A stretch of 64,000 nt of DNA, taken from NCBI GenBank assembly GCA_018242765.1, contig JAFEBH010000022.1, positions 78,710-142,709 on the forward strand. The letters are read 5' to 3'. This document shows positions 8,409-17,406 of the stretch, piece by piece. Made by a program: the position numbers and the translations under genes. Position 1 is the stretch's first letter. Each line of letters starts with the position of its first letter. Under the pieces are notes generated by a model. That model saw only the letters and a list, made by a program, of their open reading frames with translations, ran no database searches and was not told where the DNA came from. Source of the DNA: Nitrospira sp. (GTDB lineage Bacteria; Nitrospirota; Nitrospiria; Nitrospirales; Nitrospiraceae).

Positions 8409-9676
8409 TTATGCTTTACTCACACGATAGCTACGGTCTCGGCCATATTCGCCGCACGCTGGAAATCGCGAGCCAGTTGGTACAGCACATACCCGACGTT
8501 TCGCTGATCATCTTGACTGGTTCGATGCAGGCTCATACATACGCACTGCCTCCCCGTACGGAATACATCAAGCTTCCGACGCTCACCAAGAATGAAGAAG
8601 GGTTCTACTGTTCCCGATCGCTCCCTCACCCAATCAACATTACCGTCGAGCTACGGCAGAGAATCATCTGGGAAAGTCTGTGTATGCTCAAACCGGATAT
8701 TTTCTTGGTGGACAAATCACCGGCCGGTATTAAAGGCGAATTACTTCCCTCCCTACGGCATTGCAAAGCATTCCTCCCCGACACCAAGCTCGTGTTGGGC
8801 ATGCGCGACATCGAGGACGATCCTCGCCATGTTGCTGAGGAGTGGAGAAAGTCCGACGTCGTGTCATTACTTGAGCATACGTACGACGCGATTTTCCTGT
8901 ACGGCACCCCGTCGCTGTACAACCCGGTGCAGGAATACAGACTGTCCTCCCTTATCGAACAAAAGCTCATCCCATGCGGCTACATAGGCAGAAATCAGTC
9001 TTCGCCTCAGAGAAAACACATCCGAAGCGAACTGGGGTTGCGCACGGGCCAATTCGTCCTGGTCACGCCTGGTGGCGGTGATGACGGGTATGCCATCGTC
9101 GATACTCATGTCCGCATGCTACGTGAGAACATTCAGCCTGGTCGTCACACGTTCGATTCGCTGATCGTCACAGGTCCATTGATGTGCCCGGAGAAACGCC
9201 GCATTCTCAAACAGGCTGCCGGTGAGGATTTGGCGCTCAAGGTCATTGATTTCACTCCGCATCTCTACGATTACCTTCGTGCAGCCGACCTCGTCGTCTC
9301 CATGGGCGGATACAACACCGTGGTGGAGATTCTGACCGCCAACCAACGTGGGATCATTGTTCCACGCATCCATCCACGACTTGAACAATGTATCCGAGCC
9401 GAGCGATTGGCAGCCAAAGGCCTGCTCGACATGATTCATCCTACGAAGTTAACTCCTGACAGTTTGTTCCACGCCATCACACAATCATTGCAACGGCCGC
9501 TCCCGCCTCGCCCACAGGATATCGGGGTCACGCTTGACGGGGCCATCAATGTCTCCAGGGCGGTGAAGCAACTTTACCAAGAGAGCCAACGAAACAAAGT
9601 GAGCACTGCTCTACGCCATCGTCCTTCGGATTTTCGGGCGGTGCCAGAGCTCAGACCGTCACCCATATTGATGTGA
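8402..9676 (+). CDS. Predicted GT-B glycosyltransferase (COG4671/GT28-like)
   Basis: 424 residues. The N-terminus (MLYSHDSYGLGHIRRTLEIA) is the donor-independent Rossmann half typical of predicted MurG-like transferases grouped as COG4671. The C-terminal half carries the nucleotide-sugar pocket pattern with GGGDDG (about 222) and SMGGYNTVVEIL (about 300), followed by an IHPRLEQ motif. No signal or membrane helix is seen, so it should work in the cytoplasm on a nucleotide-sugar donor. It opens the glycan cluster, ends 3 bases before the next GT gene, and is paralogous to the N-terminal part of the protein at 17403. Donor and acceptor are unknown. Confidence 0.83.
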   Translation: MLIMLYSHDSYGLGHIRRTLEIASQLVQHIPDVSLIILTGSMQAHTYALPPRTEYIKLPTLTKNEEGFYCSRSLPHPINITVELRQRIIWESLCMLKPDIFLVDKSPAGIKGELLPSLRHCKAFLPDTKLVLGMRDIEDDPRHVAEEWRKSDVVSLLEHTYDAIFLYGTPSLYNPVQEYRLSSLIEQKLIPCGYIGRNQSSPQRKHIRSELGLRTGQFVLVTPGGGDDGYAIVDTHVRMLRENIQPGRHTFDSLIVTGPLMCPEKRRILKQAAGEDLALKVIDFTPHLYDYLRAADLVVSMGGYNTVVEILTANQRGIIVPRIHPRLEQCIRAERLAAKGLLDMIHPTKLTPDSLFHAITQSLQRPLPPRPQDIGVTLDGAINVSRAVKQLYQESQRNKVSTALRHRPSDFRAVPELRPSPILM

Positions 9677-9679
9677 GCC

Positions 9680-12319
9680 ATGACGACTCAGTCATCAATC
9701 AAGAAAATAGGTTATCTCCTCAAGGTGTTCCCAAAGGTGTCGGAGACGTTCATCCTTCAAGAGGTGTTGGACCTGGAAGCGCTTGGACTGGACTTGTCGG
9801 TCTTCGCCCTTGAGCCACCGACCGATCCCGTCACCCACAATTTGGTCGACCACGTCCGTGCATCGATCACCTATCTGCCTCGTTCATTCCACACCGTGGA
9901 TCGAAATCCCTTGTGGGCGCATCTGCGTCTCCTCATCACGTCCCCCCGGCGGTATGTCTCAACCGTTCAGTTTTGGCTTCAAGCCACCGAGCCCCCCTCG
10001 TGGTCAAAGTTTCTCCAGGCCGGCTCTCTCGCCACCGCACTCCTCGATGCGCACATCGGCCACCTCCACGTCCATTTTGCCAATGCGCCCACGAGCGTCG
10101 CGGAGCTGGCTCACCGGCTGACAGGCATTCCGTACAGCATGACCTGTCATGCCAAAGACATCTTCTTGACGCCACCATCCACGCTACAGCGGAAAATGCA
10201 CCATGCGGAATTCGTCGTCACCTGCACCGAGGATAATCGGCAGTACCTCGAACGCCTGTCGGACAACGGGACGCCTCTGCTTCGTCTCTATCACGGCCTG
10301 AATCTGGCCCGATTCGACCAGCTCCTGCACGATCACCATGGGATACAGTCGGCGATCCCCACAATTCTCTGCGTCGCACGCTTTCGAGAAAAGAAAGGGT
10401 TGCGCTCACTGATTCACGCCTGCCACCTGCTCAACATTCGTGGATATCGGTTTCACTGCGGCATCGTTGGATTCGGTCCCTTGCAAGCCGACATGGAAGC
10501 CTTGATTCGAGAGTTGCATCTCGAACAGCTCGTCATGCTGATGGGACAACAACCGCTCGAAGCAGTCGTGGGACTCTACCAGTGCGCCGACATCTTTGCC
10601 CTTCCATGTCAGGTCGCGCAGGACGGTGACCGTGACGGGATTCCGAACGTCCTGATGGAAGCGATGGCATGCCGACTCCCCGTCGTCACAACAGCGGTCT
10701 CCGGTATTCCGGAGCTCGTCCAGCATGATCGCAATGGGCTTGTGGTTCCCCAGCGAAATCCTGAAGCGTTAGCGCTGGCCCTCGCCCATCTTCTGGACAA
10801 TCCTGCAATCCGTCAGCGCTTAGGGCAAGCCGGGCGCGAGACCATAAAGCAACACTTTTCCTCCAGCGATGCAAGCTACCAACTCAAGGTGCTTTTTCTC
10901 ACGGGAACGGCGTCCAAGGAAGCAGCGCTATCGCAGACAGCAGAACCATTCTCGCATCCCGACCAGAACAAGATAGAAACTCACTCGTCCGACAGCGCGA
11001 TCGGCTATATTTTGAAAGGATTCCCTCGCCGATCTGAAGTCTTCATCACCAATGAAATTAGGCTCTTGGAACAAATGGGGCTTCGGCTCCACCTCTTCTC
11101 TGCCTTTCAGGGGGAAACCAATTGTACAGGACGTGATAACAAGGCCGTCATCTCACCAGTAACGTATCTTCCTGAAGATAGCGAGAACATGGACAGCGGA
11201 TTTGTATCTTGGCTGACCGCAAACCTTCCCCGATATTTTTCCAGTCATGTTCGACTCATCCGCACCGTTCCGCGCCGATATCTGCACACGGCCTGGGAAG
11301 CTTGGAGGCTCAGCCTTCGCTGCCGAAACAGATTCTTCTCCTGGCCGAAAAAGGTGTTCTATAAAGATTTTCTTCGTGCTGGTGCGATCGCCAACTCCAT
11401 ACTCGAAGCGGGAACCGTCCGCCATCTGCACGCCCACTTTTGCCATGGCGCGACGACCATGGCCATGTTCGCAAGCATGTTGACCGGCTATTCCTTCAGC
11501 TTCACCGCTCACGCCAAAGACATTTATCTACCCAAGCTGAATCCAGGCGATCTGCTACCAATGAAATTACGTCGAGCGAAGTTTGTGGTGACCTGCACAG
11601 GAGCCAACCATCAGCATTTGCAGGAAGTCTCCTCACAGGGTGCACCGATCCACACTATCTATCACGGCGTCGATACAACTCGTTTTGCCCCATCCATTCA
11701 TCGACCAGCACCAACAATCCCAACGATCCTGTCGATCGGACGCTTCGTTGAGAAGAAAGGATTTCCCTTCTTGATCGAGGCCTGTCGGATCATTCGTGAT
11801 CACGGAATCCCGTTTCACTGTCGGATTATCGGTGATCCGGATGAACAGACCGATCTGGTGCAGGACCTGATTCGTCGGTATGGCCTTGAACAAGAGATCT
11901 CAATCGGACCAGGCGTGACACAAGAAGAGCTCCGCACGATTTATCAGGAGGCGACAGCCTTTGTGCTCCCCTGTCATGTCGTGGACAACGGTGATCGGGA
12001 CGGGATCCCAAACGTCTTGGCGGAAGCCATGGCCTCCGGAATCCCGGTCATTTCAACGGTGGTCTCCGGGATCCAGGAAATCATTGAGGATCGACGCAAC
12101 GGCCTTCTGGTCACTCCACGCGACCCGGTGGCCCTCGCCAAAGCCATTGAAGAACTACTGGTCGACGCTGACCTCCGGAACCATCTTGCTCAAGCAGGGC
12201 GTGAAACGATGTGCCGCATTTTCGACTCGAGTCAGACCACAATACAGCTATTTGATCTCTTTCAAATGGAAACGGTCAAGACGACCACCCATCAGGAGAC
12301 CCATGTTGCCTGCCACTAG
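9680..12319 (+). CDS. Tandem double GT4 glycosyltransferase
   Basis: 879 residues made of two full GT-B glycosyltransferases in one chain: about 1-410 and 430-870. Each half starts with a matching motif (GYLLKVFPKVSETFI and GYILKGFPRRSEVFI). Each carries an N-domain HVHFAN or HAHFCHG segment and a TCHAKDI or TAHAKDI motif. Each ends with a GT4 donor site (GDRDGIPNVLMEAMA and GDRDGIPNVLAEAMA). Both donor sites look intact, so both halves may be active. This is an internal duplication and fusion, not a frameshift artefact. It is probably cytoplasmic and could add two related sugars in sequence. The 3' end overlaps the heparinase-like gene by 17 bases. Confidence 0.9.
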   Translation: MTTQSSIKKIGYLLKVFPKVSETFILQEVLDLEALGLDLSVFALEPPTDPVTHNLVDHVRASITYLPRSFHTVDRNPLWAHLRLLITSPRRYVSTVQFWLQATEPPSWSKFLQAGSLATALLDAHIGHLHVHFANAPTSVAELAHRLTGIPYSMTCHAKDIFLTPPSTLQRKMHHAEFVVTCTEDNRQYLERLSDNGTPLLRLYHGLNLARFDQLLHDHHGIQSAIPTILCVARFREKKGLRSLIHACHLLNIRGYRFHCGIVGFGPLQADMEALIRELHLEQLVMLMGQQPLEAVVGLYQCADIFALPCQVAQDGDRDGIPNVLMEAMACRLPVVTTAVSGIPELVQHDRNGLVVPQRNPEALALALAHLLDNPAIRQRLGQAGRETIKQHFSSSDASYQLKVLFLTGTASKEAALSQTAEPFSHPDQNKIETHSSDSAIGYILKGFPRRSEVFITNEIRLLEQMGLRLHLFSAFQGETNCTGRDNKAVISPVTYLPEDSENMDSGFVSWLTANLPRYFSSHVRLIRTVPRRYLHTAWEAWRLSLRCRNRFFSWPKKVFYKDFLRAGAIANSILEAGTVRHLHAHFCHGATTMAMFASMLTGYSFSFTAHAKDIYLPKLNPGDLLPMKLRRAKFVVTCTGANHQHLQEVSSQGAPIHTIYHGVDTTRFAPSIHRPAPTIPTILSIGRFVEKKGFPFLIEACRIIRDHGIPFHCRIIGDPDEQTDLVQDLIRRYGLEQEISIGPGVTQEELRTIYQEATAFVLPCHVVDNGDRDGIPNVLAEAMASGIPVISTVVSGIQEIIEDRRNGLLVTPRDPVALAKAIEELLVDADLRNHLAQAGRETMCRIFDSSQTTIQLFDLFQMETVKTTTHQETHVACH

Positions 12320-14300
12320 TCAGCACGACTCGGATGAACGGATCGACCAGCGGCCGGTCTTTGCGGAACCCTTTCAAGGATTACCCGTGAAAACCCTGCT
12401 GGAGCATTTCCAGACCAGAACGACGGTTCGCTATTTCCCCGTCCCGGATGCCGTTGAAGCGGCACGTCCGAAGATTGACGAAATACTGATGAATCAGTTT
12501 GAATTCAACGGTGAACGCCACACCTTTCCTGCCTCCCCCCTCTGGCTCACCAATCTCAGCAGCGACCAAGAATGGCTGATCCTGCTTCATAAATTCTATT
12601 ACGCCGTCGGGCTCGGCATCGCCTATCACGAAACGAAGGATCCTCGGTACGCCCAAAAATGGGTTGACCTCATCAGCTCCTGGATCCGAACTGTTCCGCT
12701 CGATTTCCTCCCGAGCGACGTCGCGGGACGGCGGATCCAGAATTGGATCTTCGCCCACTACTATTTCATGAACACTCCTCTGCCGAGCTGCATCACTCCT
12801 GACTTCTACCGTTCCTTTCTGGTATCGCTGCACCACCAGGTCTCGTACCTTCGAGACCATGTCACGCCGGCTCGCAATCACCGCACTTTGGAACTCTGCG
12901 CGATCTTCTTAGCTTCCGTTGTGTTTCCGGAGTTTGCCGAATCCGCCGAATGGCTGCGATGGTCCAAAGACGAACTGCTGAAGAATATTCACTCCGATCT
13001 CCTGCCCGACGGGGTCCATTGTGAACAATCGACCGACTACCACCATCTGGTCCTCAAGAATTACCTCTGGGTCAAGAAGCTTGCGCTCATCAACCAGATC
13101 CGGATGTCGGAAGAGTTTGATGCGTTGATACAGAAAGCCTTGGAGTTTTCGCTCTACTGCCATAGACCAGACGGCAGGATCCCAGCGCTGAGCGACGGTG
13201 ATAGCCGCTGTTTCTTGGACCTTTTGCAACAAGGCTACGACCTCTATGGAGGAGAAGACCTGCTCTATGTGACATCGCAAGGGACAAAGGGACAGCCTCC
13301 CATCCTCCGTTCAAAAGGGTTTCCCCACTCAGGGTACTACGTACTACGGAGCGGATGGGGCGATCAGGGCGAAGCCTATCGGGACGAACGCTATTTGATC
13401 TTCGATTGCGGCCCTCTGGGCGCAGGCAACCATGGGCACTTAGATCTCCTCAGCTTTGAAGCGTACGCCTATGGCACATCGCTTATCGTGGATCCAGGCC
13501 GTTACACCTACGACGAATCAGGACCTGTTAATTGGCGTGTCCGTTTTCGTAGCACGGCCTCCCACAATACGGTGCTGGTGAATGGTCGGAATCAAACGCG
13601 GTACGAGTGGAGAAAGAATCGCTTCAGGATTTCTGGCCTTGAGCCGGAACGGGAGATCAAGGCGTACGTCAATGAACCCAGACTCGATTATCTGCATGGG
13701 GTTGCCAGGAGTCATGAATACCCCGTTGTTCACGAGCGGAAGGTGCTATTCATCAACGGGGAATACTGGGTGATTGTCGACCTCTTGCGAGCCACTGAAT
13801 CCCATACGTACGACCTGTTGTTCCACCTGTCGCCTCCGGCGCAGGATCGGGTCTCGGTCATGCTGTCCGACAACACGCTGTCGATCCGTTCGCCGCAACT
13901 TGTTCTCGCTCAGCCTCTCATTCCGAACATGCGCCCGTCTATCCAGGAAGGCTTTGTGTCCCCCTCGTACGGCGAAAAACAGCACGCGCCGATCGTGCGG
14001 CTGACTCAACAAGACTCAAGTACATGCTTCCTCACCGTACTGTATCCCTACAAGGGCGACGAACCGAATATCTCCGTTGAGACGCCGGAATCTGATCGAG
14101 GCCCTCAGGCCCTCCTTTTGGGCGAACGATCGTCGGCACAGATCACCATTGTTCACAATGGACGACGATATACCGATGAACTGTTATTCGCCGACCAGCC
14201 TGACCAGGGAATCAGAATGTCGGGGACCTCCTCCACCAGTCATGTGCACGTCTCCCGTACGGACCAGGACGATCGTCTCCTATTTCGGTACCAGGCCTAA
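12303..14300 (+). CDS. Heparinase II/III-family polysaccharide lyase-like protein
   Basis: 665 residues from the ATG at 12303, which has AGGAG 6 bases upstream and overlaps the GT gene by 17 bases. An alpha-helical toroid (about 40-350) is followed by the heparinase II/III C-terminal beta-sandwich. Candidate catalytic residues are visible: HGHLDLLSF with its His, YTY further on, and ASHNTVLVNG. Relatives include heparinases, alginate lyases and EPS-locus lyases such as those linked to uronic-acid polymers. I see no signal peptide, so either it acts inside the cell or export is non-classical. In a synthesis cluster such lyases usually trim or edit the nascent polymer. Confidence 0.88.
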   Translation: MLPATSQHDSDERIDQRPVFAEPFQGLPVKTLLEHFQTRTTVRYFPVPDAVEAARPKIDEILMNQFEFNGERHTFPASPLWLTNLSSDQEWLILLHKFYYAVGLGIAYHETKDPRYAQKWVDLISSWIRTVPLDFLPSDVAGRRIQNWIFAHYYFMNTPLPSCITPDFYRSFLVSLHHQVSYLRDHVTPARNHRTLELCAIFLASVVFPEFAESAEWLRWSKDELLKNIHSDLLPDGVHCEQSTDYHHLVLKNYLWVKKLALINQIRMSEEFDALIQKALEFSLYCHRPDGRIPALSDGDSRCFLDLLQQGYDLYGGEDLLYVTSQGTKGQPPILRSKGFPHSGYYVLRSGWGDQGEAYRDERYLIFDCGPLGAGNHGHLDLLSFEAYAYGTSLIVDPGRYTYDESGPVNWRVRFRSTASHNTVLVNGRNQTRYEWRKNRFRISGLEPEREIKAYVNEPRLDYLHGVARSHEYPVVHERKVLFINGEYWVIVDLLRATESHTYDLLFHLSPPAQDRVSVMLSDNTLSIRSPQLVLAQPLIPNMRPSIQEGFVSPSYGEKQHAPIVRLTQQDSSTCFLTVLYPYKGDEPNISVETPESDRGPQALLLGERSSAQITIVHNGRRYTDELLFADQPDQGIRMSGTSSTSHVHVSRTDQDDRLLFRYQA

Positions 14301-14303
14301 ACT

Positions 14304-15794
14304 ATGATGGACCCTGCTGTGATCAACAACGGGTTTTCATCCTCACATCCCACGAATACTGTGCTCAATGACCTCCCAACGGATACTCGCCTTCCACAGC
14401 TGCCGATCATCCTAGACATGGAGATCATGAGGGAAAAGTTCCAAGACTGCCTCTTCGTATCAATCAATGATCAAACACAGTTTGTAGTCCGGCAATGCGA
14501 GATCATACAGATTCGGTACAAACCGGCCTCGTCCTGCATGGTCAGCTATCGCCTGGGCATCGAGAACACGTCGACAAGAGAGCATGGAGAACAAATCTTA
14601 TGCGGCCGTGCCTTCCCAGAGGGCTGTTCGCAATCACAATGGGAGAAGGCTGGTGCCCGCGCTCTTGTTCAGCCTTGCTTCGGGAAGCCACTGATCCATC
14701 TCAGCGATCTCGAGATGGTCCTCTGGAGCTTTCCGAGCGATCGCAAGATGCACACGTTGCCGGCCGCTATTGATGCAACCCACAGCACGTCTGAAACTCC
14801 GCCGAGCTGGCTCCTATCGCATGTAGGCACAGGGTGGCGCGTGGCCCACTCGAGGTCCCGACTGATGCACTATGTTGGGGAACACAGCTGCACAATGCAG
14901 ACATCGATTGAACTGATCCACCCGTCCCAGAATACGAGACAGACGCTGACCATCTTCGGCAAGACCTACTACAACGAGGACGGCGTCCAAACAGATCGCG
15001 TCATGCGCCAACTATGGGACAGTGCCCCCAGACGGAGTGGGCAGCTGCATATGGCGCAACCCTTGTGGTACGACGCCCGACTCAAGACATTGTGGCAATT
15101 GGGTATTCATGGCACCACGCTGGAAAACAACTCCTTTGAAGCCCCAGCCGGTATTCCCATTCTGAAGAAAGCCGCTCACGCAGTCGCCACATTCCACACA
15201 ACCCCTGTGTCGAATATTCCACCGATCACCGTATTGGAGCTGCTCGGCAAGCTCGAAGTAGTGACATCTATGTTGATGCGGTGCCGACCTTCTTGCCGAT
15301 CCATACTTATCCCGCTACGAGATCGGTTAATAGATCAGGCCAAAACCATTTCTGTTGAACCGACCACGACGCTACACGGTGATCTCCATATGAAGAATCT
15401 GTTCCTGACACACGACAGGATCGCCTTGATCGATCTCGACAACGTTTGTCAGGGACATCCTGGTCAGGATATCGGCAGCTTTGTTGCCGGGTTGCTGACG
15501 GGGGCACTGGCGAAGCAGATGCCGTTGTCTCAAGCGGCAGGTCCACTGCAGACATTTCTCCAGCACTACAATCAATGCGCACCATGGAAGCTTGATCAGC
15601 CAACGCTCACCTGGTTTACCGCCGTGGCCTTGGTTACCGAGCGTTCGTATCGATGCGTAACCCGTCTCAAGGACGGTCGACTAGGATTGTTGGACAGTCT
15701 GCTGAACCTTGCCCACGAAATTTCCAAGGTCTGTGCATTACCTTCTCCAACTGACGAATCGACTGCCACTTGTGAAAGGACCAGTGAACAGTGA
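14304..15794 (+). CDS. APH-fold phosphotransferase (kinase-like) of the glycan cluster, copy 1
   Basis: 496 residues; the ATG is 3 bases after the heparinase-like stop. The C-terminal part has the aminoglycoside-phosphotransferase signature: the catalytic loop HGDLHMKNL (about 355) and the metal-binding IDLDNV motif (about 375). The N-terminal RYKPASSCMVSYRL and the middle FGKTYY and WQLGI segments are shared with the protein at 16006, so the two are paralogues. Resistance to a drug is unlikely in this setting. Phosphorylation of a sugar, lipid carrier or glycan end is more plausible, as inferred from the glycosyltransferase context. It overlaps the next frame by 4 bases (GTGA). Confidence 0.86.
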   Translation: MMDPAVINNGFSSSHPTNTVLNDLPTDTRLPQLPIILDMEIMREKFQDCLFVSINDQTQFVVRQCEIIQIRYKPASSCMVSYRLGIENTSTREHGEQILCGRAFPEGCSQSQWEKAGARALVQPCFGKPLIHLSDLEMVLWSFPSDRKMHTLPAAIDATHSTSETPPSWLLSHVGTGWRVAHSRSRLMHYVGEHSCTMQTSIELIHPSQNTRQTLTIFGKTYYNEDGVQTDRVMRQLWDSAPRRSGQLHMAQPLWYDARLKTLWQLGIHGTTLENNSFEAPAGIPILKKAAHAVATFHTTPVSNIPPITVLELLGKLEVVTSMLMRCRPSCRSILIPLRDRLIDQAKTISVEPTTTLHGDLHMKNLFLTHDRIALIDLDNVCQGHPGQDIGSFVAGLLTGALAKQMPLSQAAGPLQTFLQHYNQCAPWKLDQPTLTWFTAVALVTERSYRCVTRLKDGRLGLLDSLLNLAHEISKVCALPSPTDESTATCERTSEQ

Positions 15795-16018
15795 GCGCCC
15801 AGACAACACTCCGCCCAACCACCGTCCACCTGGTTCACCACGGTGAAAGTCTGCTGAACCGAGAGAAACGCGTGTCCGGTCAGCTCGGCACCTCACTCTC
15901 TTCAAATGGTGTCCGACAGGCCCGGCTACTGGCTGATCAGCTTCGGGATGTCTCTTTAACAGGGATCTACACGAGCGGCCACGACACAAACCATAGCCTG
16001 AAAACATGGCACCTATAG
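15791..16018 (+). pseudogene. Truncated histidine phosphatase (phosphoglycerate mutase-like)
   Basis: 75 codons from a GTG that overlaps the previous stop (GTGA). The first 55 residues follow the histidine-phosphatase N-terminus (HLVHHGESLLNREKR, then LSSNGVRQARLLADQL and GIYTSG). The chain then leaves the family and ends, where a real member needs about 200 residues. The canonical RHGE/T motif reads HHGES, so the first catalytic Arg is replaced. The rest of the domain is not visible in any frame. It is a remnant that may still be translated and pass ribosomes to the overlapping kinase gene at 16006. Confidence 0.72.
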
Positions 16019-17406
16019 AGGTCATCGAAACAGAGGCGGCCAACAAACCGATGGTCGACGTTGATTGGCCAACGATGAAACAAAGGTTTCAACAGTTCAC
16101 AAGTCCGGGTACCGCATCCGAGATCCTTCGATCTTGCCTGCCTGAACTGGCGAGTACTTCTCGTGGGATCAGCGACTGTACCATTCAAGATGCGAGACTG
16201 AAGACGTTCATGAAATCGTCAAGTAGGGTCAAATCCACATTGTCTGCTTGCTATCAGCTCACGGTGCAAGAACCCTCAACGAGTCAGGATTCCCAACGTC
16301 TGGTCTACCTCAAGGCCTATCTGAACGGCCGCAGTGCCGAGGTCTTTCGCTGTCTCGGCCATGACCGACATGCCGAACAGGCGCTTGACCAGGCAGTGAC
16401 TCACGTGCCGAAATATGATGTCGTCATCTGGCGATTCCCCCACGATCCCGTCCTTCCCCATTTGTCTCAACTCATCAATCTTCAGGCCGTTGGGGAACAC
16501 CTCCCATCGGAAGGCTTGAGCCGAATCGGCATGAGCGGAACACCGCACGTGACGGCAAGCCACGTCGTGAACTACCGACCGGAAATACGGTGCACGAACC
16601 GCTATGACTTGTACGATTCCATCCAGAACCGCTCGTACCAGCTGTTCGGCAAAACATTTCGTCAGAACGAGGGACGATCCCTCTGTGCACGACTCCAATA
16701 CTTCTGGGACCGGTCCCGTCATGACTCTGATGCCATGACCGTCGCACAACCGCTTGGGTACAGCGCATCGGCGAATACCCTGTGGCAACTCGGCGTACCC
16801 GGTAGACCGCTCCTCCAGATTTTGAACCCATCGAACTCTGACCAGTACATCGCGGAACTCGCACGAGGCTTGGCTTCGCTGCATACCAGTCACGTAGTCG
16901 GCTTGCTGACGCATCAGCCAGTCGAACATATCGCCGAGGTTGGCAAGAAACTAGCGAAACTCTCAGACGCCGTCCCATCCCTCGCGAAAACATGTATGGC
17001 CATGGCCGATGACCTCGAACAGACCGCGCCTCAGGCATCAACTATTCCTTCGTGTCCTATCCATTGGGATTTTCACATTCAACAGCTACTCGCCCACCAG
17101 GGACAGCTCGTGTTCTGTGATCTTGATGAGCTAGTCCTCGGAGACCCGGTTCAGGATCTTGCCAACTTTATAGTCGATCTACATTTCCGTGGGTTGGACC
17201 GGCAATTTGTGCGGGGTCTCGCGACTCGGCTGTATCAGGCCTACCGCCAACAGGTGGAATGGGACGTCCCGATCGAGCGGTTGACCTGGCATACCCGGCT
17301 CCAATTCATCAATAAGGCCTATCGGCATTACGTGCGGTTCGCGCCAGGATTTGAGGGAACCGTCGAGGAAATTATCCGGTGGGCCGGAAGAGGATTCAGT
17401 CTATGA
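16006..17406 (+). CDS. APH-fold phosphotransferase-like protein of the glycan cluster, copy 2
   Basis: 466 residues, paralogous to copy 1 (shared FGKTF, VAQPLGY and WQLGVPG segments). The catalytic loop reads HWDFHIQQLL (about 350), so the Asp base is kept but the usual Asn four residues on is Gln; the metal site CDLDEL remains. This suggests altered or lost kinase chemistry, perhaps a partner subunit for copy 1. No clear ribosome site precedes the ATG at 16006 (an ATG at 16051 is another option), and the start lies inside the phosphatase remnant, which fits translational coupling. The stop overlaps the next start (ATGA). Confidence 0.82.
   Translation: MAPIEVIETEAANKPMVDVDWPTMKQRFQQFTSPGTASEILRSCLPELASTSRGISDCTIQDARLKTFMKSSSRVKSTLSACYQLTVQEPSTSQDSQRLVYLKAYLNGRSAEVFRCLGHDRHAEQALDQAVTHVPKYDVVIWRFPHDPVLPHLSQLINLQAVGEHLPSEGLSRIGMSGTPHVTASHVVNYRPEIRCTNRYDLYDSIQNRSYQLFGKTFRQNEGRSLCARLQYFWDRSRHDSDAMTVAQPLGYSASANTLWQLGVPGRPLLQILNPSNSDQYIAELARGLASLHTSHVVGLLTHQPVEHIAEVGKKLAKLSDAVPSLAKTCMAMADDLEQTAPQASTIPSCPIHWDFHIQQLLAHQGQLVFCDLDELVLGDPVQDLANFIVDLHFRGLDRQFVRGLATRLYQAYRQQVEWDVPIERLTWHTRLQFINKAYRHYVRFAPGFEGTVEEIIRWAGRGFSL

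Noticed and set aside
14304..17406. Aminoglycoside resistance genes
   Set aside because: The APH fold is present, but the glycan context, N-terminal extension and paralogous pairing do not fit known resistance enzymes.
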